Assembly: GCA_965221175.1 (NCBI GenBank)
Contig: OZ244867.1
Location: 2,418,001 to 2,482,000 of the forward strand
Length of the DNA: 64,000 nucleotides
From: JAJDZL01 sp965221175
GTDB lineage: Bacteria > Pseudomonadota > Gammaproteobacteria > Arenicellales > JAJDZL01
Direction: 5' to 3'
Positions 53,182 to 61,963 of the stretch are shown piece after piece. Under the pieces are notes generated by a model. The model searched no databases. It was not told where the DNA came from and was given only the letters and a program-made list of their open reading frames with translations. The translations under genes were made by a program, and so were the position numbers. Each line of letters starts with the position of its first letter. Position 1 is the stretch's first letter.

Positions 53182-54174
53182 ATGAAATTTGAAGATTTTG
53201 GATCGGAAAGCAAGAGCTTTCCAGCGCACTCGGTGGATTCCACTCAATTAGGAACCAATGCATCTTCGAGTGCCAAACTTCGCGGTATCTGGGCACCCTG
53301 CCTCACTCCTATTAAAGACAACTACACAATTGATCAATTGAGGCTGCAAGATCATATTGACTGGCTGGTGTCGAATGGATGCAGCGGGGTTGTGCTTTTT
53401 GGTACTACAGGAGAAGCCGCTTCTTTCTCGGCAATGGAAAGAATGACAGCACTGGAGAAACTCATCGCTTCTGGTGTTTCTCCCCGAAATTTGATAATTG
53501 GCAATGGGTTTTCAGCAATTACCGACACAGTTGCTGTGACTAGACATGCCATGGAACTGGGTTGTGAGTCAGTACTGATGGTTCCGCCGTTTTATTTCAA
53601 GGATATTTCCTTGGAAGGTATCAGTACAAGCTTTCGCTATGTATTCGACGAGGTGAACTCCTCCAGGCTGAGGGTGGTTTTGTACCACTTCCCCCAAATG
53701 AGCGCTGTTCCGGTTACGCATGCACTGATCGATAAGTTGATTGAATCTCACGGCAAACTGATTGCCGGATTGAAGGATTCTTCGGGTGATTGGCAAAGTG
53801 TTGAAGGATTTATCCGGGCATATCCAAATTTATCCATCTTCCCTGGATCGGACATGTTGTTGCTCAAGGGACTGAAAATTGGCGCAGTTGGCACAATAAC
53901 TGCAACGGCTGATATCAACCCTGCGGGAATTCGTAAGGTGTACGATTTGTGGTCAGTTGCGAAAAACGCAGAAGATGCGCAGAGTAAGGCAGAGCAAATT
54001 CGACAAATCGTATTTCGGTATCCGCTAGTTGCCGCCCTCAAATCGGTACATTCAGCTTTTCGATCAGACCCGGACTGGAACAGGGTTCGCCCGCCTCTGG
54101 TTGTGCTATCGGATCATCAACGTTTAAAACTCATCGAGGCTTTGACACAAGTTGACTTTCAATTGAACGTTTAA
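53182..54174 (+). CDS. DapA-like class I aldolase
   Basis: 330 residues with an N-terminal extension of about 35 residues before the TIM barrel (GIWAPCLTPI). Schiff-base Lys is in IAGLKDSSGD; the GTTGEA glyoxylate/pyruvate carboxyl site and the Tyr of VLYHFPQM are present. Lys-x-S and GTTGE fit the wider N-acetylneuraminate lyase/dihydrodipicolinate synthase family, but true DapA is shorter (about 292) and has YNVP where this has YHFP. A catabolic 2-keto-acid aldolase or lyase is more likely than lysine synthesis. Confidence 0.8.
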   Translation: MKFEDFGSESKSFPAHSVDSTQLGTNASSSAKLRGIWAPCLTPIKDNYTIDQLRLQDHIDWLVSNGCSGVVLFGTTGEAASFSAMERMTALEKLIASGVSPRNLIIGNGFSAITDTVAVTRHAMELGCESVLMVPPFYFKDISLEGISTSFRYVFDEVNSSRLRVVLYHFPQMSAVPVTHALIDKLIESHGKLIAGLKDSSGDWQSVEGFIRAYPNLSIFPGSDMLLLKGLKIGAVGTITATADINPAGIRKVYDLWSVAKNAEDAQSKAEQIRQIVFRYPLVAALKSVHSAFRSDPDWNRVRPPLVVLSDHQRLKLIEALTQVDFQLNV

Positions 54175-54284
54175 GCGCTCGCCGTCAAATTTGAGAATTC
54201 ATCCAACCGAAAAAATATTCTGCATGTTCGTCTCAATAGAGAGCGGCAGCAATGAAGGCTCTGATTCAGGCGATCTGAACTGAG

Positions 54285-55313
54285 TCATCCACCTACATAA
54301 GACATTTCAACTTTCGGCAACGTCACCGTGCTTTGCGAGCGAAGCTCGGAATAACGATCAGTTCGAGACTTCCATATATTCCGAATAATCGTCGTAAGCT
54401 GCTCTACATCGGCACCCTCTCGGATAGGTTTGCGAAGATCAAATCCACTGGTTGCAAACAGGCAGGTAAAGATTTTTCCTTCCGCTGTCAGACGGGCGCG
54501 GTTGCAGGTTCTGCAGAATGGTTCGGTAACGGATGAAATAATTCCAATCTCACCTTTGCCGTCTTTATATCTCCAACGCTTGGCGACTTCGCCTCGGTAG
54601 GTGGGTGATACCGGGTAAATCGGAAATTCGCGACGGATCGTATCTAGAATTTCAGTCGCTGGAATAACCTTGTCCATTTGCCAGTCGTTGGTATTGCCGA
54701 CATCCATGAATTCAATAAATCGCAGAATGACATCCGAATTGTGAAATTGCCGAACCATAGGCAGGATTTCGTCTTCGTTCATGCCTCTGGCGACTACCAT
54801 GTTGACCTTGATGGGTGATATTCCGGCAGACCGTGCGTTTTCAATTCCGTCAAGCACTCGCTTGACCGGAAATTTCACATCATTGATCGATCCGAACACT
54901 TTGTTGTCTATCGCATCAAGACTTATCGTGATACGCTGCAGTCCGGCTGAGTGCAACGTACGAGCCGCGGACGCGGTCAGCAACGACGCGTTTGTCGTCA
55001 TACTCAAGTCCTCGACTGCAGGAATTTCGGAAAGGAGCGAAATCAGGTCTGGCAGATTTCGACGAATCATGGGTTCACCGCCGGTAATCCGCACTTTCTT
55101 TACGCCATTGGCTACAAATGCTCGGATCGATCGATCGATTTCCTCAAAGGTGAGCAGTTCATCGCGATGCATGAAAGCATGGTTCGAGCCGAAAAATTCC
55201 TTCGGCATGCAATACACGCAACGGAAGTTGCACCGATCGGTAATCGAAACTCGTATATCCCTGATCGGGCGGGTAAACTTGTCTTGGACAGGTTGAAGTT
55301 GTTTAATATTCAC
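54285..55313 (-). CDS. moaA: GTP 3',8-cyclase
   Basis: 342 residues. Radical SAM cluster motif CNFRCVYC near the N-terminus, GGEPMIRR for SAM, C-terminal cluster cysteines in EPFCRTCNRARL and TCLF, and the essential C-terminal Gly-Gly (MSYVGG). First step of molybdopterin synthesis. Transcribed convergently with the aldolase. Confidence 0.95.
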   Translation of the reverse strand: MNIKQLQPVQDKFTRPIRDIRVSITDRCNFRCVYCMPKEFFGSNHAFMHRDELLTFEEIDRSIRAFVANGVKKVRITGGEPMIRRNLPDLISLLSEIPAVEDLSMTTNASLLTASAARTLHSAGLQRITISLDAIDNKVFGSINDVKFPVKRVLDGIENARSAGISPIKVNMVVARGMNEDEILPMVRQFHNSDVILRFIEFMDVGNTNDWQMDKVIPATEILDTIRREFPIYPVSPTYRGEVAKRWRYKDGKGEIGIISSVTEPFCRTCNRARLTAEGKIFTCLFATSGFDLRKPIREGADVEQLTTIIRNIWKSRTDRYSELRSQSTVTLPKVEMSYVGG

Positions 55314-55468
55314 GGTCGGCTATTGAAAAGTTTCTAACTCTTCATTTTACTGCTTTCCGATTTTCTATGCGTTTGATTTGCCCTGTCTGAGTTTCAACAG
55401 AATTGCTGCTGCAATATCCAGACGGTCTGTTGGGCTAGTAGCTGACTACATATATCAAACATGATTTC

Positions 55469-56074
55469 TCAGGTTGTATGATGCTGTACGCCATCCGGCT
55501 CTATTGCATTAAAAAATCGGCATAGAAAGCGATAGGTTAATCCCCAGATTACCCGTGGGTCACTGCCGGAAACTCGAATTCCCGGGAAAGTTCCGCTGTA
55601 ACCGTTAGGGCGGTAGTCAGACGTGAAATTCTCAGGGTCAACCAGTGCTGATACTGGAATCCATACTATATCGTGAACTTCCGAATTCGTTGAAATCGTC
55701 CCGCCACTGAGTAGTTCAAAAACATAACAGGAAACGACCAGACCATGTGCCGGACTTTCTTTTGGTGAAACAATGTCGTCGAGTCGTCCAACCAAACAGC
55801 TAGAGCAGAGTCTCAGTCCTACTTCTTCAAGTGTCTCTCGCTGAGCCGTCGCGAGCAGTGTAGCGTCTCCCTGTTCTCGTCTGCCTCCCGGAAACGCCAT
55901 CTGTCCAGACCATGGATCTTCGGCGCGTCGTGCCCGTTCAATGAACAGTACTTCTGCTCCCTGGACGCCCTCTGCCAGTATCAGGCTGACAGCAGCACGG
56001 CGACGCTTGGAATCGTCGACAACCTCAGGCTGGTACGAAATCAACCCGTGTCTGATTTCAGACAACACCGTCAT
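55469..56074 (-). CDS. Nudix hydrolase, CoA pyrophosphatase type
   Basis: 201 residues. Nudix box runs GGRREQGDATLLATAQRETLEEVGL in residues 62-86; the preceding ERARRAEDPWSGQMAFPG matches the NuCoA motif of CoA diphosphatases (NudL/YeaB). Hydrolyses CoA or its esters into 4'-phosphopantetheine derivatives and 3',5'-ADP. Single gene, divergent from the TRAP operon. Confidence 0.88.
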   Translation of the reverse strand: MTVLSEIRHGLISYQPEVVDDSKRRRAAVSLILAEGVQGAEVLFIERARRAEDPWSGQMAFPGGRREQGDATLLATAQRETLEEVGLRLCSSCLVGRLDDIVSPKESPAHGLVVSCYVFELLSGGTISTNSEVHDIVWIPVSALVDPENFTSDYRPNGYSGTFPGIRVSGSDPRVIWGLTYRFLCRFFNAIEPDGVQHHTT

Positions 56075-56276
56075 AATCGAAATTCAAACTCTGTCAAGAT
56101 TCTTGCCTGCTATATCGTAATAATAGTTCTAAGTATGTGCTAGCTCGGATAATTAGGATTGAAATCCGAGTTCTTTCTCCAAGTCAAAGTGACCAATTTT
56201 TGTTCGAATTCAATACCAATTCAGTTTAGTCTGGTATATTGAATCTGAAATAGTCAGCAAAATGCAGTAATTTCAC

Positions 56277-56294
56277 TTGCAAACATTAATGCAA
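56277..56294. promoter_or_regulatory. Candidate operator of the TRAP operon
   Basis: TTGCA-N8-TGCAA inverted repeat 94 bases upstream of the binding-protein ATG, in an AT-rich promoter zone. Spacing suits a GntR- or LacI-type regulator; no regulator gene is close. Confidence 0.4.
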
Positions 56295-56387
56295 TGTAAG
56301 ATATTTCAGAACTATTGTGACTATTTCAACAAATGCCCATTGCGTTCTTCGTGATGGGAATAATCTATTTTGGAGGAAATAATTAAG

Positions 56388-57434
56388 ATGAAATCACGCA
56401 AATTGATGGCGGTAATTGTTGCCGCATTTATTGCATTCGCTGGACTCGCTTCAGCTCCCGTTTCTGCTGATAAGGTCCGATGGAAAATGGCGAGCTGGTT
56501 CGCATCCGGCTTGACACAACTCGGTACTCTCGGCGTACACTTTACCGAAAACCTTGATCGGGTATCGGGAGGTGAGATCCAGGTAAAATATTTTGAGCCC
56601 GGTGCCTTGGTTCCACCTAGGGAATGTTTTGATTCGGTCGCATCAGGTGCAATTGATGCTTGCTGGTCGACGCCGGGTTATTGGTATGGAAAAAATACCG
56701 CACTTGCTTTGTTTGGAGCAGTCCCGTTCGGTCCAAGCGCTTCAGAGTATGGCGCATGGCTGTATTTCGGCGGTGGGCAAGACCTGCTGAATGAAATTTA
56801 CCACAGACACGGATTGCAATCGTTGATTTGCGGAGTGATCGCACCGGAGGCTTCCGGTTGGTTTCGAGAGGAAATCAAATCAGTTGATGACTTGAAAGGG
56901 CTGAAGATGCGATTCTTTGGTTTGGGTGCCAAAGTGATGGAAAGAATGGGGGTGTCAACACAATTGATCGCAGGTGGAGATATTTTCCCGGCACTTGAGT
57001 TGGGCTCAATCGATGCGACCGAGTTTTCAATGCCAGCGATTGATTTGAAGCTAGGTTTCTACCAAATTGCAAAGCATTACTATTTCCCAGGATGGCATCA
57101 GCAATCCACGGTCTTTGAAATTTTGATGAATAAGGAGAAATGGGATTCTCTAAATGCTACACAGCAGGCGCAGTTCGAACTTGCCTGTGGCGACAACTTC
57201 CGCTTCGGGTTGTTGGAAGGTGAGGCACTCCAGGTCCCCGCTTTGTTAGAACTAAAGGAAAAGGGTGTACAGATTCATCGCTGGTCCGACGAAATTCTCG
57301 CCGCTTTGGAAGATGCTTGGAATGCACATGTTGAAGAGGAGGTTGCTGCCAATCCCGATTTTGCAAGAGTTTGGGAATCTTATTCGAGTTTCCGGGCGGA
57401 TTACTCAATTTGGCGGGAACTTGGATATCTGTAA
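56388..57434 (+). CDS. TRAP transporter substrate-binding protein (DctP)
   Basis: 348 residues from ATG 56388 (GGAGG upstream; an upstream TTG would only lengthen the signal). Signal peptide MKSRKLMAVIVAAFIAFAGLASA. The binding core MRFFGLGAKVMERMG carries the conserved Arg for the substrate carboxylate, and DATEFSMPAIDLKLGFYQ is typical of the TakP/lactate-binding branch of DctP. Periplasmic. The neighbouring lutAB genes favour lactate or a similar 2-hydroxy acid. Confidence 0.92.
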   Translation: MKSRKLMAVIVAAFIAFAGLASAPVSADKVRWKMASWFASGLTQLGTLGVHFTENLDRVSGGEIQVKYFEPGALVPPRECFDSVASGAIDACWSTPGYWYGKNTALALFGAVPFGPSASEYGAWLYFGGGQDLLNEIYHRHGLQSLICGVIAPEASGWFREEIKSVDDLKGLKMRFFGLGAKVMERMGVSTQLIAGGDIFPALELGSIDATEFSMPAIDLKLGFYQIAKHYYFPGWHQQSTVFEILMNKEKWDSLNATQQAQFELACGDNFRFGLLEGEALQVPALLELKEKGVQIHRWSDEILAALEDAWNAHVEEEVAANPDFARVWESYSSFRADYSIWRELGYL

Positions 57435-57478
57435 TATCTGAATTTTCACTATAGATTAAATCAAACACTAGTATTTTT

Positions 57479-57529
57479 GTAGTCGGGGGCGCGAAACTAT
57501 GCGCTTGCGCTTTCGACTACATTTTTTTT
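57479..57529 (+). terminator. Intra-operon terminator between dctP and dctQ
   Basis: GTAGTCG pairs with CGACTAC (7 bp) with an inner GCGC stem, followed by A and eight Ts, 45 bases after the binding-protein stop and 44 before the small permease. Confidence 0.8.
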
Positions 57530-57572
57530 ATGCTTTTCATGTCGATTTTCCATTTTTAGATAGAATTTTCCC

Positions 57573-58160
57573 ATGAAAATAATTCTTCGCTTAGACGCGC
57601 TGTTCAATAACACAATTATTTTGATCGGGCGACTTGCAGCATGGACTTCGATCGGCCTGATCGTCGTGATTCTTTTTGATGTGGTTACGCGTAGGTTTCT
57701 GGTGCTTGGATCGACCAAGCTTCAGGAGTTGGAATGGCACATTCATGCTGTGCTATTCATGCTGTGCTTGGGTTATGCGTACCTCAAAGATTCGCACGTA
57801 AGAATCGATCTCTTGCGTGAGCGGCTCAGCCGTCGCAAGCAACTTTGGATAGAACTGATCGGGTGTCTGTTTTTTCTGATTCCATACTCGTTCATCGTGA
57901 TTTTCTACGGGGCCGACTGGTGGCATCGATCATTCGTAGTGAACGAATCGGCGCCGTCGGCCACAGGCCTGCCGTACCGATGGATCATCAAAGCAGTATT
58001 GCCAATTGGATTCCTACTGCTGTTCGCCAGCGGGATTGGCACCGCGTTTCGAAAAATCATTCAACTTTTCGGCCCCCCGGAGTTTGTCGAGATCGTCACC
58101 GAGTACGAAAGGAAAGTGACGGTTCACCTTGACGAAGTTGAATTACCTGAAATCAAGTAG
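57573..58160 (+). CDS. TRAP transporter small permease (DctQ)
   Basis: 195 residues, four membrane helices (about 15-38, 54-72, 89-110, 131-152). Central signature WHIHAVLFMLCLGYAYLKDSHVRID (here residues 57-81) is the usual DctQ motif. Inner membrane partner of DctM. Confidence 0.92.
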   Translation: MKIILRLDALFNNTIILIGRLAAWTSIGLIVVILFDVVTRRFLVLGSTKLQELEWHIHAVLFMLCLGYAYLKDSHVRIDLLRERLSRRKQLWIELIGCLFFLIPYSFIVIFYGADWWHRSFVVNESAPSATGLPYRWIIKAVLPIGFLLLFASGIGTAFRKIIQLFGPPEFVEIVTEYERKVTVHLDEVELPEIK

Positions 58161-58168
58161 GCAATGTG

Positions 58169-59539
58169 ATGCTGGACCTTTTCATTGACTACATGCCGCT
58201 GTTCATGTTTCTAGTGTTGGCGATATTGTTGTTCAGCGGATATCCAGTCGCGGCGGTGCTGGGCGGCACTGGGCTCGGTTTCGGATATTTGGGCGTGTAC
58301 TTTGGTGTATTTGTCCCCATAGAATTTTTCAACGTCGTTGGACGGATTTGGAGCGGAATCGCGGACAATCTAGTACTGGTTGCAATTCCCATGTTCATAT
58401 TCATGGGCACAATGCTGGAGAAAAGCGGTGTCGCTCGGGACTTGCTGTACTGTCTGCAAATCCTACTCCGCCGAGTTCCAGGTGGACTCGCATTGGCGGT
58501 AACCGCCATGGGAACGATCATGGCGGCCACTACCGGCATCATCGGAGCATCGGTCGTGATGATGACGCTTATGGCTTTGCCGGTCATGATACATCGCCAG
58601 TACAACATTCCACTTGCCACCGGCACGATTGCCGCTTCAGGTACGCTTGGTATTCTGATCCCACCAAGCATCATGCTCGTGATCATGGCTGATTTGCTCG
58701 GCAGGTCGGTCGGCAATCTTTTCGTTGCAGCGGTATTTCCAGGATTGCTGCTCGCTTCAATTTACGCCATTTACATACTAACGATTACCTCTATCAAACC
58801 TTCACTTGCGCCGCCATTGCCGTCAGAACTCGGGCCACAGAATCGGCGAGACTTTTGGGTGATGATATTACGTGGACTGATTCCACCTGTATTTCTGATA
58901 GTTCTGGTACTCGGTTCAATTGTTGGCGGGTGGGCGACTCCCACTGAAGCCTCCGGTGTGGGAGCTGCTGGTGCGATTCTGCTTGCCGCAATGAATCGAA
59001 GGCTGAACTTCGAGACTTTGCGAGCGGTCGTTGAACGATCGGCTTTGACCGGAGCAATGCTGTTCTTTATTTTCATTGGTGCAACTGCTTTTTCATATGT
59101 GTTTCGGTCACTAGGGGGCGACGACATAGTCATTGAGTTTGTTGAAAACTCTGGATTTGGTTCTTGGGGAATTCTATTCTTACTCATGGGAATAGTATTT
59201 CTGCTTGGGTTCTTTTTTGACTGGATTGAGATTACTCTGATTGTGTTGCCTGTGTTTGCGCCGATTATCGCCTTACTTGATTTTGGCGACCATGTTGCAA
59301 AAATTGATCTTGTGTACTGGTTTGCGATTCTGATTGCTGTAAATCTACAAACGAGTTTTCTGACGCCGCCGTTCGGGTTTGCGCTTTTTTACATGAAAGG
59401 GGTAGCTCCGCCTGAAGTCAAGATCCAGCAGATTTATATAGGAATTATTCCTTTCGTTTTGCTGCAGTTGATCGGTTTGACCCTAGTTATGGCTTTTCCC
59501 GAAATCGCACTGTGGCTGCCGAACAAACTTCTTAACTGA
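58169..59539 (+). CDS. TRAP transporter large permease (DctM)
   Basis: 456 residues from ATG 58169 (a GTG one codon upstream is possible). Twelve to thirteen helices with PMFIFMGTMLEKSGVARDL, GILIPPSIMLVIMADL and WATPTEASGVGAAGA, hallmarks of the large subunit. Ion-coupled uptake of the ligand delivered by DctP. Confidence 0.94.
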   Translation: MLDLFIDYMPLFMFLVLAILLFSGYPVAAVLGGTGLGFGYLGVYFGVFVPIEFFNVVGRIWSGIADNLVLVAIPMFIFMGTMLEKSGVARDLLYCLQILLRRVPGGLALAVTAMGTIMAATTGIIGASVVMMTLMALPVMIHRQYNIPLATGTIAASGTLGILIPPSIMLVIMADLLGRSVGNLFVAAVFPGLLLASIYAIYILTITSIKPSLAPPLPSELGPQNRRDFWVMILRGLIPPVFLIVLVLGSIVGGWATPTEASGVGAAGAILLAAMNRRLNFETLRAVVERSALTGAMLFFIFIGATAFSYVFRSLGGDDIVIEFVENSGFGSWGILFLLMGIVFLLGFFFDWIEITLIVLPVFAPIIALLDFGDHVAKIDLVYWFAILIAVNLQTSFLTPPFGFALFYMKGVAPPEVKIQQIYIGIIPFVLLQLIGLTLVMAFPEIALWLPNKLLN

Positions 59540-59565
59540 CAACAGAAATTGTGGGTTGAACTGCC

Positions 59566-60342
59566 GTGTCGAAAAGGAGCAAAGCAGTCGGGAAGTCGGT
59601 CGGATTATTTGCCACCTGCCTGGTTGATCTTGTAAGGCCTGAGATCGGGTTCTCAGCGGCTTCGCTGATCGCAGATGCAGGCTTCGAGGTGCAGGTTCCA
59701 AAATCCCAAACGTGCTGCGGGCAACCGCAGTTCAACAATGGCGACCTAGCCGGCACTAGAAAACTCGCCCGCCATTTTCTAAAAACATTCGAAAGCTTTG
59801 ACTATGTTGTTGTGCCTTCTGGTTCCTGTGCAGCGACCGCAAAAATCCATTATCCCGAAGTACTCGCAGGCGATTTCACACACGTATCTCGGGCGGCTGA
59901 GATGGCAGCGAAAACCTATGAGCTGACCGGGTTTCTGACAGAAGTTGCAGATTGTCAAATAGTCGCTGAATATTCCGCTACGTGCACCTATCATGACTCT
60001 TGTTCGGGATATCGAGAATTAGGTATCCGTACGCAACCTCGCATGTTGCTCAATCAAGTAGAAGGCTTGAAGATAACGGAGTGCAACGAATCGTCTGCGT
60101 GCTGTGGATTCGGCGGCACGTTCTGTGTGAAATACCCGCAAATTTCCGCCCGAATCGCAGCGGAAAAAGCTCAGAATGTCGAGCGTAGTGGAGCCGATAC
60201 ACTACTCGGAGGCGATCTAGGCTGCCTGATGAATATTGCTGGAACTTTGCGCCGTCGCGGGAGCGAGGTTCAAGTCCGGCACGTCGCTGAAGTGTTGGCG
60301 GGACTTGGAAATGCACCTGCCATTGGACAGCCCCACACGTAG
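59566..60342 (+). CDS. lutA: LutA/YkgE-type (Fe-S)-binding protein
   Basis: 258 residues from a GTG. Two CCG (cysteine-rich) domains: QTCCGQPQFNNGD and SACCGFGGTFCVKYPQIS, the repeats that bind an iron-sulfur centre in L-lactate oxidase subunit LutA (LldE). Cytoplasmic. 26 bases after dctM, so it belongs to the same operon. Confidence 0.9.
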   Translation: MSKRSKAVGKSVGLFATCLVDLVRPEIGFSAASLIADAGFEVQVPKSQTCCGQPQFNNGDLAGTRKLARHFLKTFESFDYVVVPSGSCAATAKIHYPEVLAGDFTHVSRAAEMAAKTYELTGFLTEVADCQIVAEYSATCTYHDSCSGYRELGIRTQPRMLLNQVEGLKITECNESSACCGFGGTFCVKYPQISARIAAEKAQNVERSGADTLLGGDLGCLMNIAGTLRRRGSEVQVRHVAEVLAGLGNAPAIGQPHT

Positions 60343-60357
60343 GCACTGGCTTAACTT

Positions 60358-61776
60358 ATGGAAGTTACCTCTCCGCAATTCAAAAGTCGTGCCAGAACAG
60401 CGCTGCTAGACCGGGAACTGCAGGCTGCACTGCAGAAATCGCGAGGCGGTTTTGTAGACAAGCGTCAATTTGCAGTCAATGAACTGCCAGAGTTTGAACA
60501 ACTGCGCGAGCGCGCAGTTGCAATCAAGAATAATGTACTGGTTCATTTGGATGAGTATTTGGAACAGTTTGAACAAAGCGTATTGGCAGCGGGCGGCCAG
60601 GTTCACTGGGCCAGCACTCCCGAACAAGGTGTGGAAATCATCACTGAGATATGCCGTAGGGCAAATGCCAAGTGCGTTACCAAAGGCAAGTCCATGATCG
60701 GTGAGGAAATGAGCTTGAATGACGCGCTGGAAAGCGAAGGTATTGAAGTCGTTGAAACTGATCTCGGTGAATATATCATTCAACTCGCTAAAGAATATCC
60801 AAGCCATATTATTGCCCCTGCGATTCATAAAACCCGTACTCAGATTACAGAACTGTTTCACGAACATCATGCAAAATACGGGTTGACCGAGCGCGTCGAA
60901 GAAGTGGCGACAATCGTGAATGAAGCGAGAACAGTGCTGCGCGAGCAGTTCGTCAAGGCTGACGTCGGAATTACGGGCGCGAATTTTCTTCTTGCGGAGT
61001 CCGGCTCCACAGTGTTGGTGACCAATGAAGGCAACGGCGATTTGACGAGTTCCCTGCCTCGAGTACATATCGTTACAGCTTCTATAGAAAAAGTCCTGCC
61101 TTCATACGACGATTTGTCTGTGTTTCTTCGCATTCTCGCAAGAAGTGCCACCGGTCAGGAAATGTCATCCTATACCAGCATCTACAGTGGGCCTGCACAT
61201 TCAAATGAAATGGACGGGCCGAGTGAATATCACGTTGTACTGCTAGATAATGGTCGCTCGAAAATGCTGCAGGGAGAATTTTGGGAAATGCTACGCTGCA
61301 TTCGCTGTGGAGCCTGCATGAATCACTGTCCGGTGTATCAGTCCATTGGCGGACACGCTTACGGTTGGGTTTATCCGGGTCCGATGGGATCAGTCTGGAC
61401 GCCTTTGCTGGTCGGATTGCAGAATGCTGCAAACCTGCCGAACGCATGTACGTTGAACGGCCGTTGTGAAGAAGTTTGTCCGGTGAAGATTCCTCTGCCC
61501 AAATTGTTGCGTACACTGAGGACACAGATTTTCGAGCGTGGAATGATCGACTGGAAATCTCGTATCGGGCTTGCGATGTGGGGTTGGATGGCGCGAAATC
61601 CGCTGCTGTTTCGGTGTTGGGTTAACCTAGGGTCGATCTTCTTGAGCAAACTGGGGAGCAAGAAAGGCTCCTTCCATCATCTTCCTTTTGCTGGCGGCTG
61701 GACTGAGGAAAGGGATTTTCCTGCACCATCTGGCCGAAGCTTCGTCTCTCAATGGCATTCAGGCAAAGATCACTAG
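60358..61776 (+). CDS. lutB: LutB/LldF-type iron-sulfur protein
   Basis: 472 residues: N-terminal LUD domain with NFLLAESGSTVLVTNEGNGD, then a ferredoxin-like part with two Cys clusters (CIRCGACMNHCPVYQ and CTLNGRCEEVCPVKIPLP), and a C-terminal DUF3390-like tail. Partner of LutA in L-lactate oxidation. LutC, the third subunit, is not found before the next unrelated gene. Confidence 0.92.
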   Translation: MEVTSPQFKSRARTALLDRELQAALQKSRGGFVDKRQFAVNELPEFEQLRERAVAIKNNVLVHLDEYLEQFEQSVLAAGGQVHWASTPEQGVEIITEICRRANAKCVTKGKSMIGEEMSLNDALESEGIEVVETDLGEYIIQLAKEYPSHIIAPAIHKTRTQITELFHEHHAKYGLTERVEEVATIVNEARTVLREQFVKADVGITGANFLLAESGSTVLVTNEGNGDLTSSLPRVHIVTASIEKVLPSYDDLSVFLRILARSATGQEMSSYTSIYSGPAHSNEMDGPSEYHVVLLDNGRSKMLQGEFWEMLRCIRCGACMNHCPVYQSIGGHAYGWVYPGPMGSVWTPLLVGLQNAANLPNACTLNGRCEEVCPVKIPLPKLLRTLRTQIFERGMIDWKSRIGLAMWGWMARNPLLFRCWVNLGSIFLSKLGSKKGSFHHLPFAGGWTEERDFPAPSGRSFVSQWHSGKDH

Positions 61777-61963
61777 CGTCATGTAGATTCACGAGCACTG
61801 TCAGACTTTGTCTTTAGGTCTTTCAGCAATACTGCATGGTCACGATTTGTGGGTTATCGCCACAGGCTAATTATTAGTTAAGTTCTGTTAATTCAATCTG
61901 AATTCGTGGATTTACAATGTATGAATAAATTGGCAATTATCGCGAATGTAATGGTAGAGAAAA

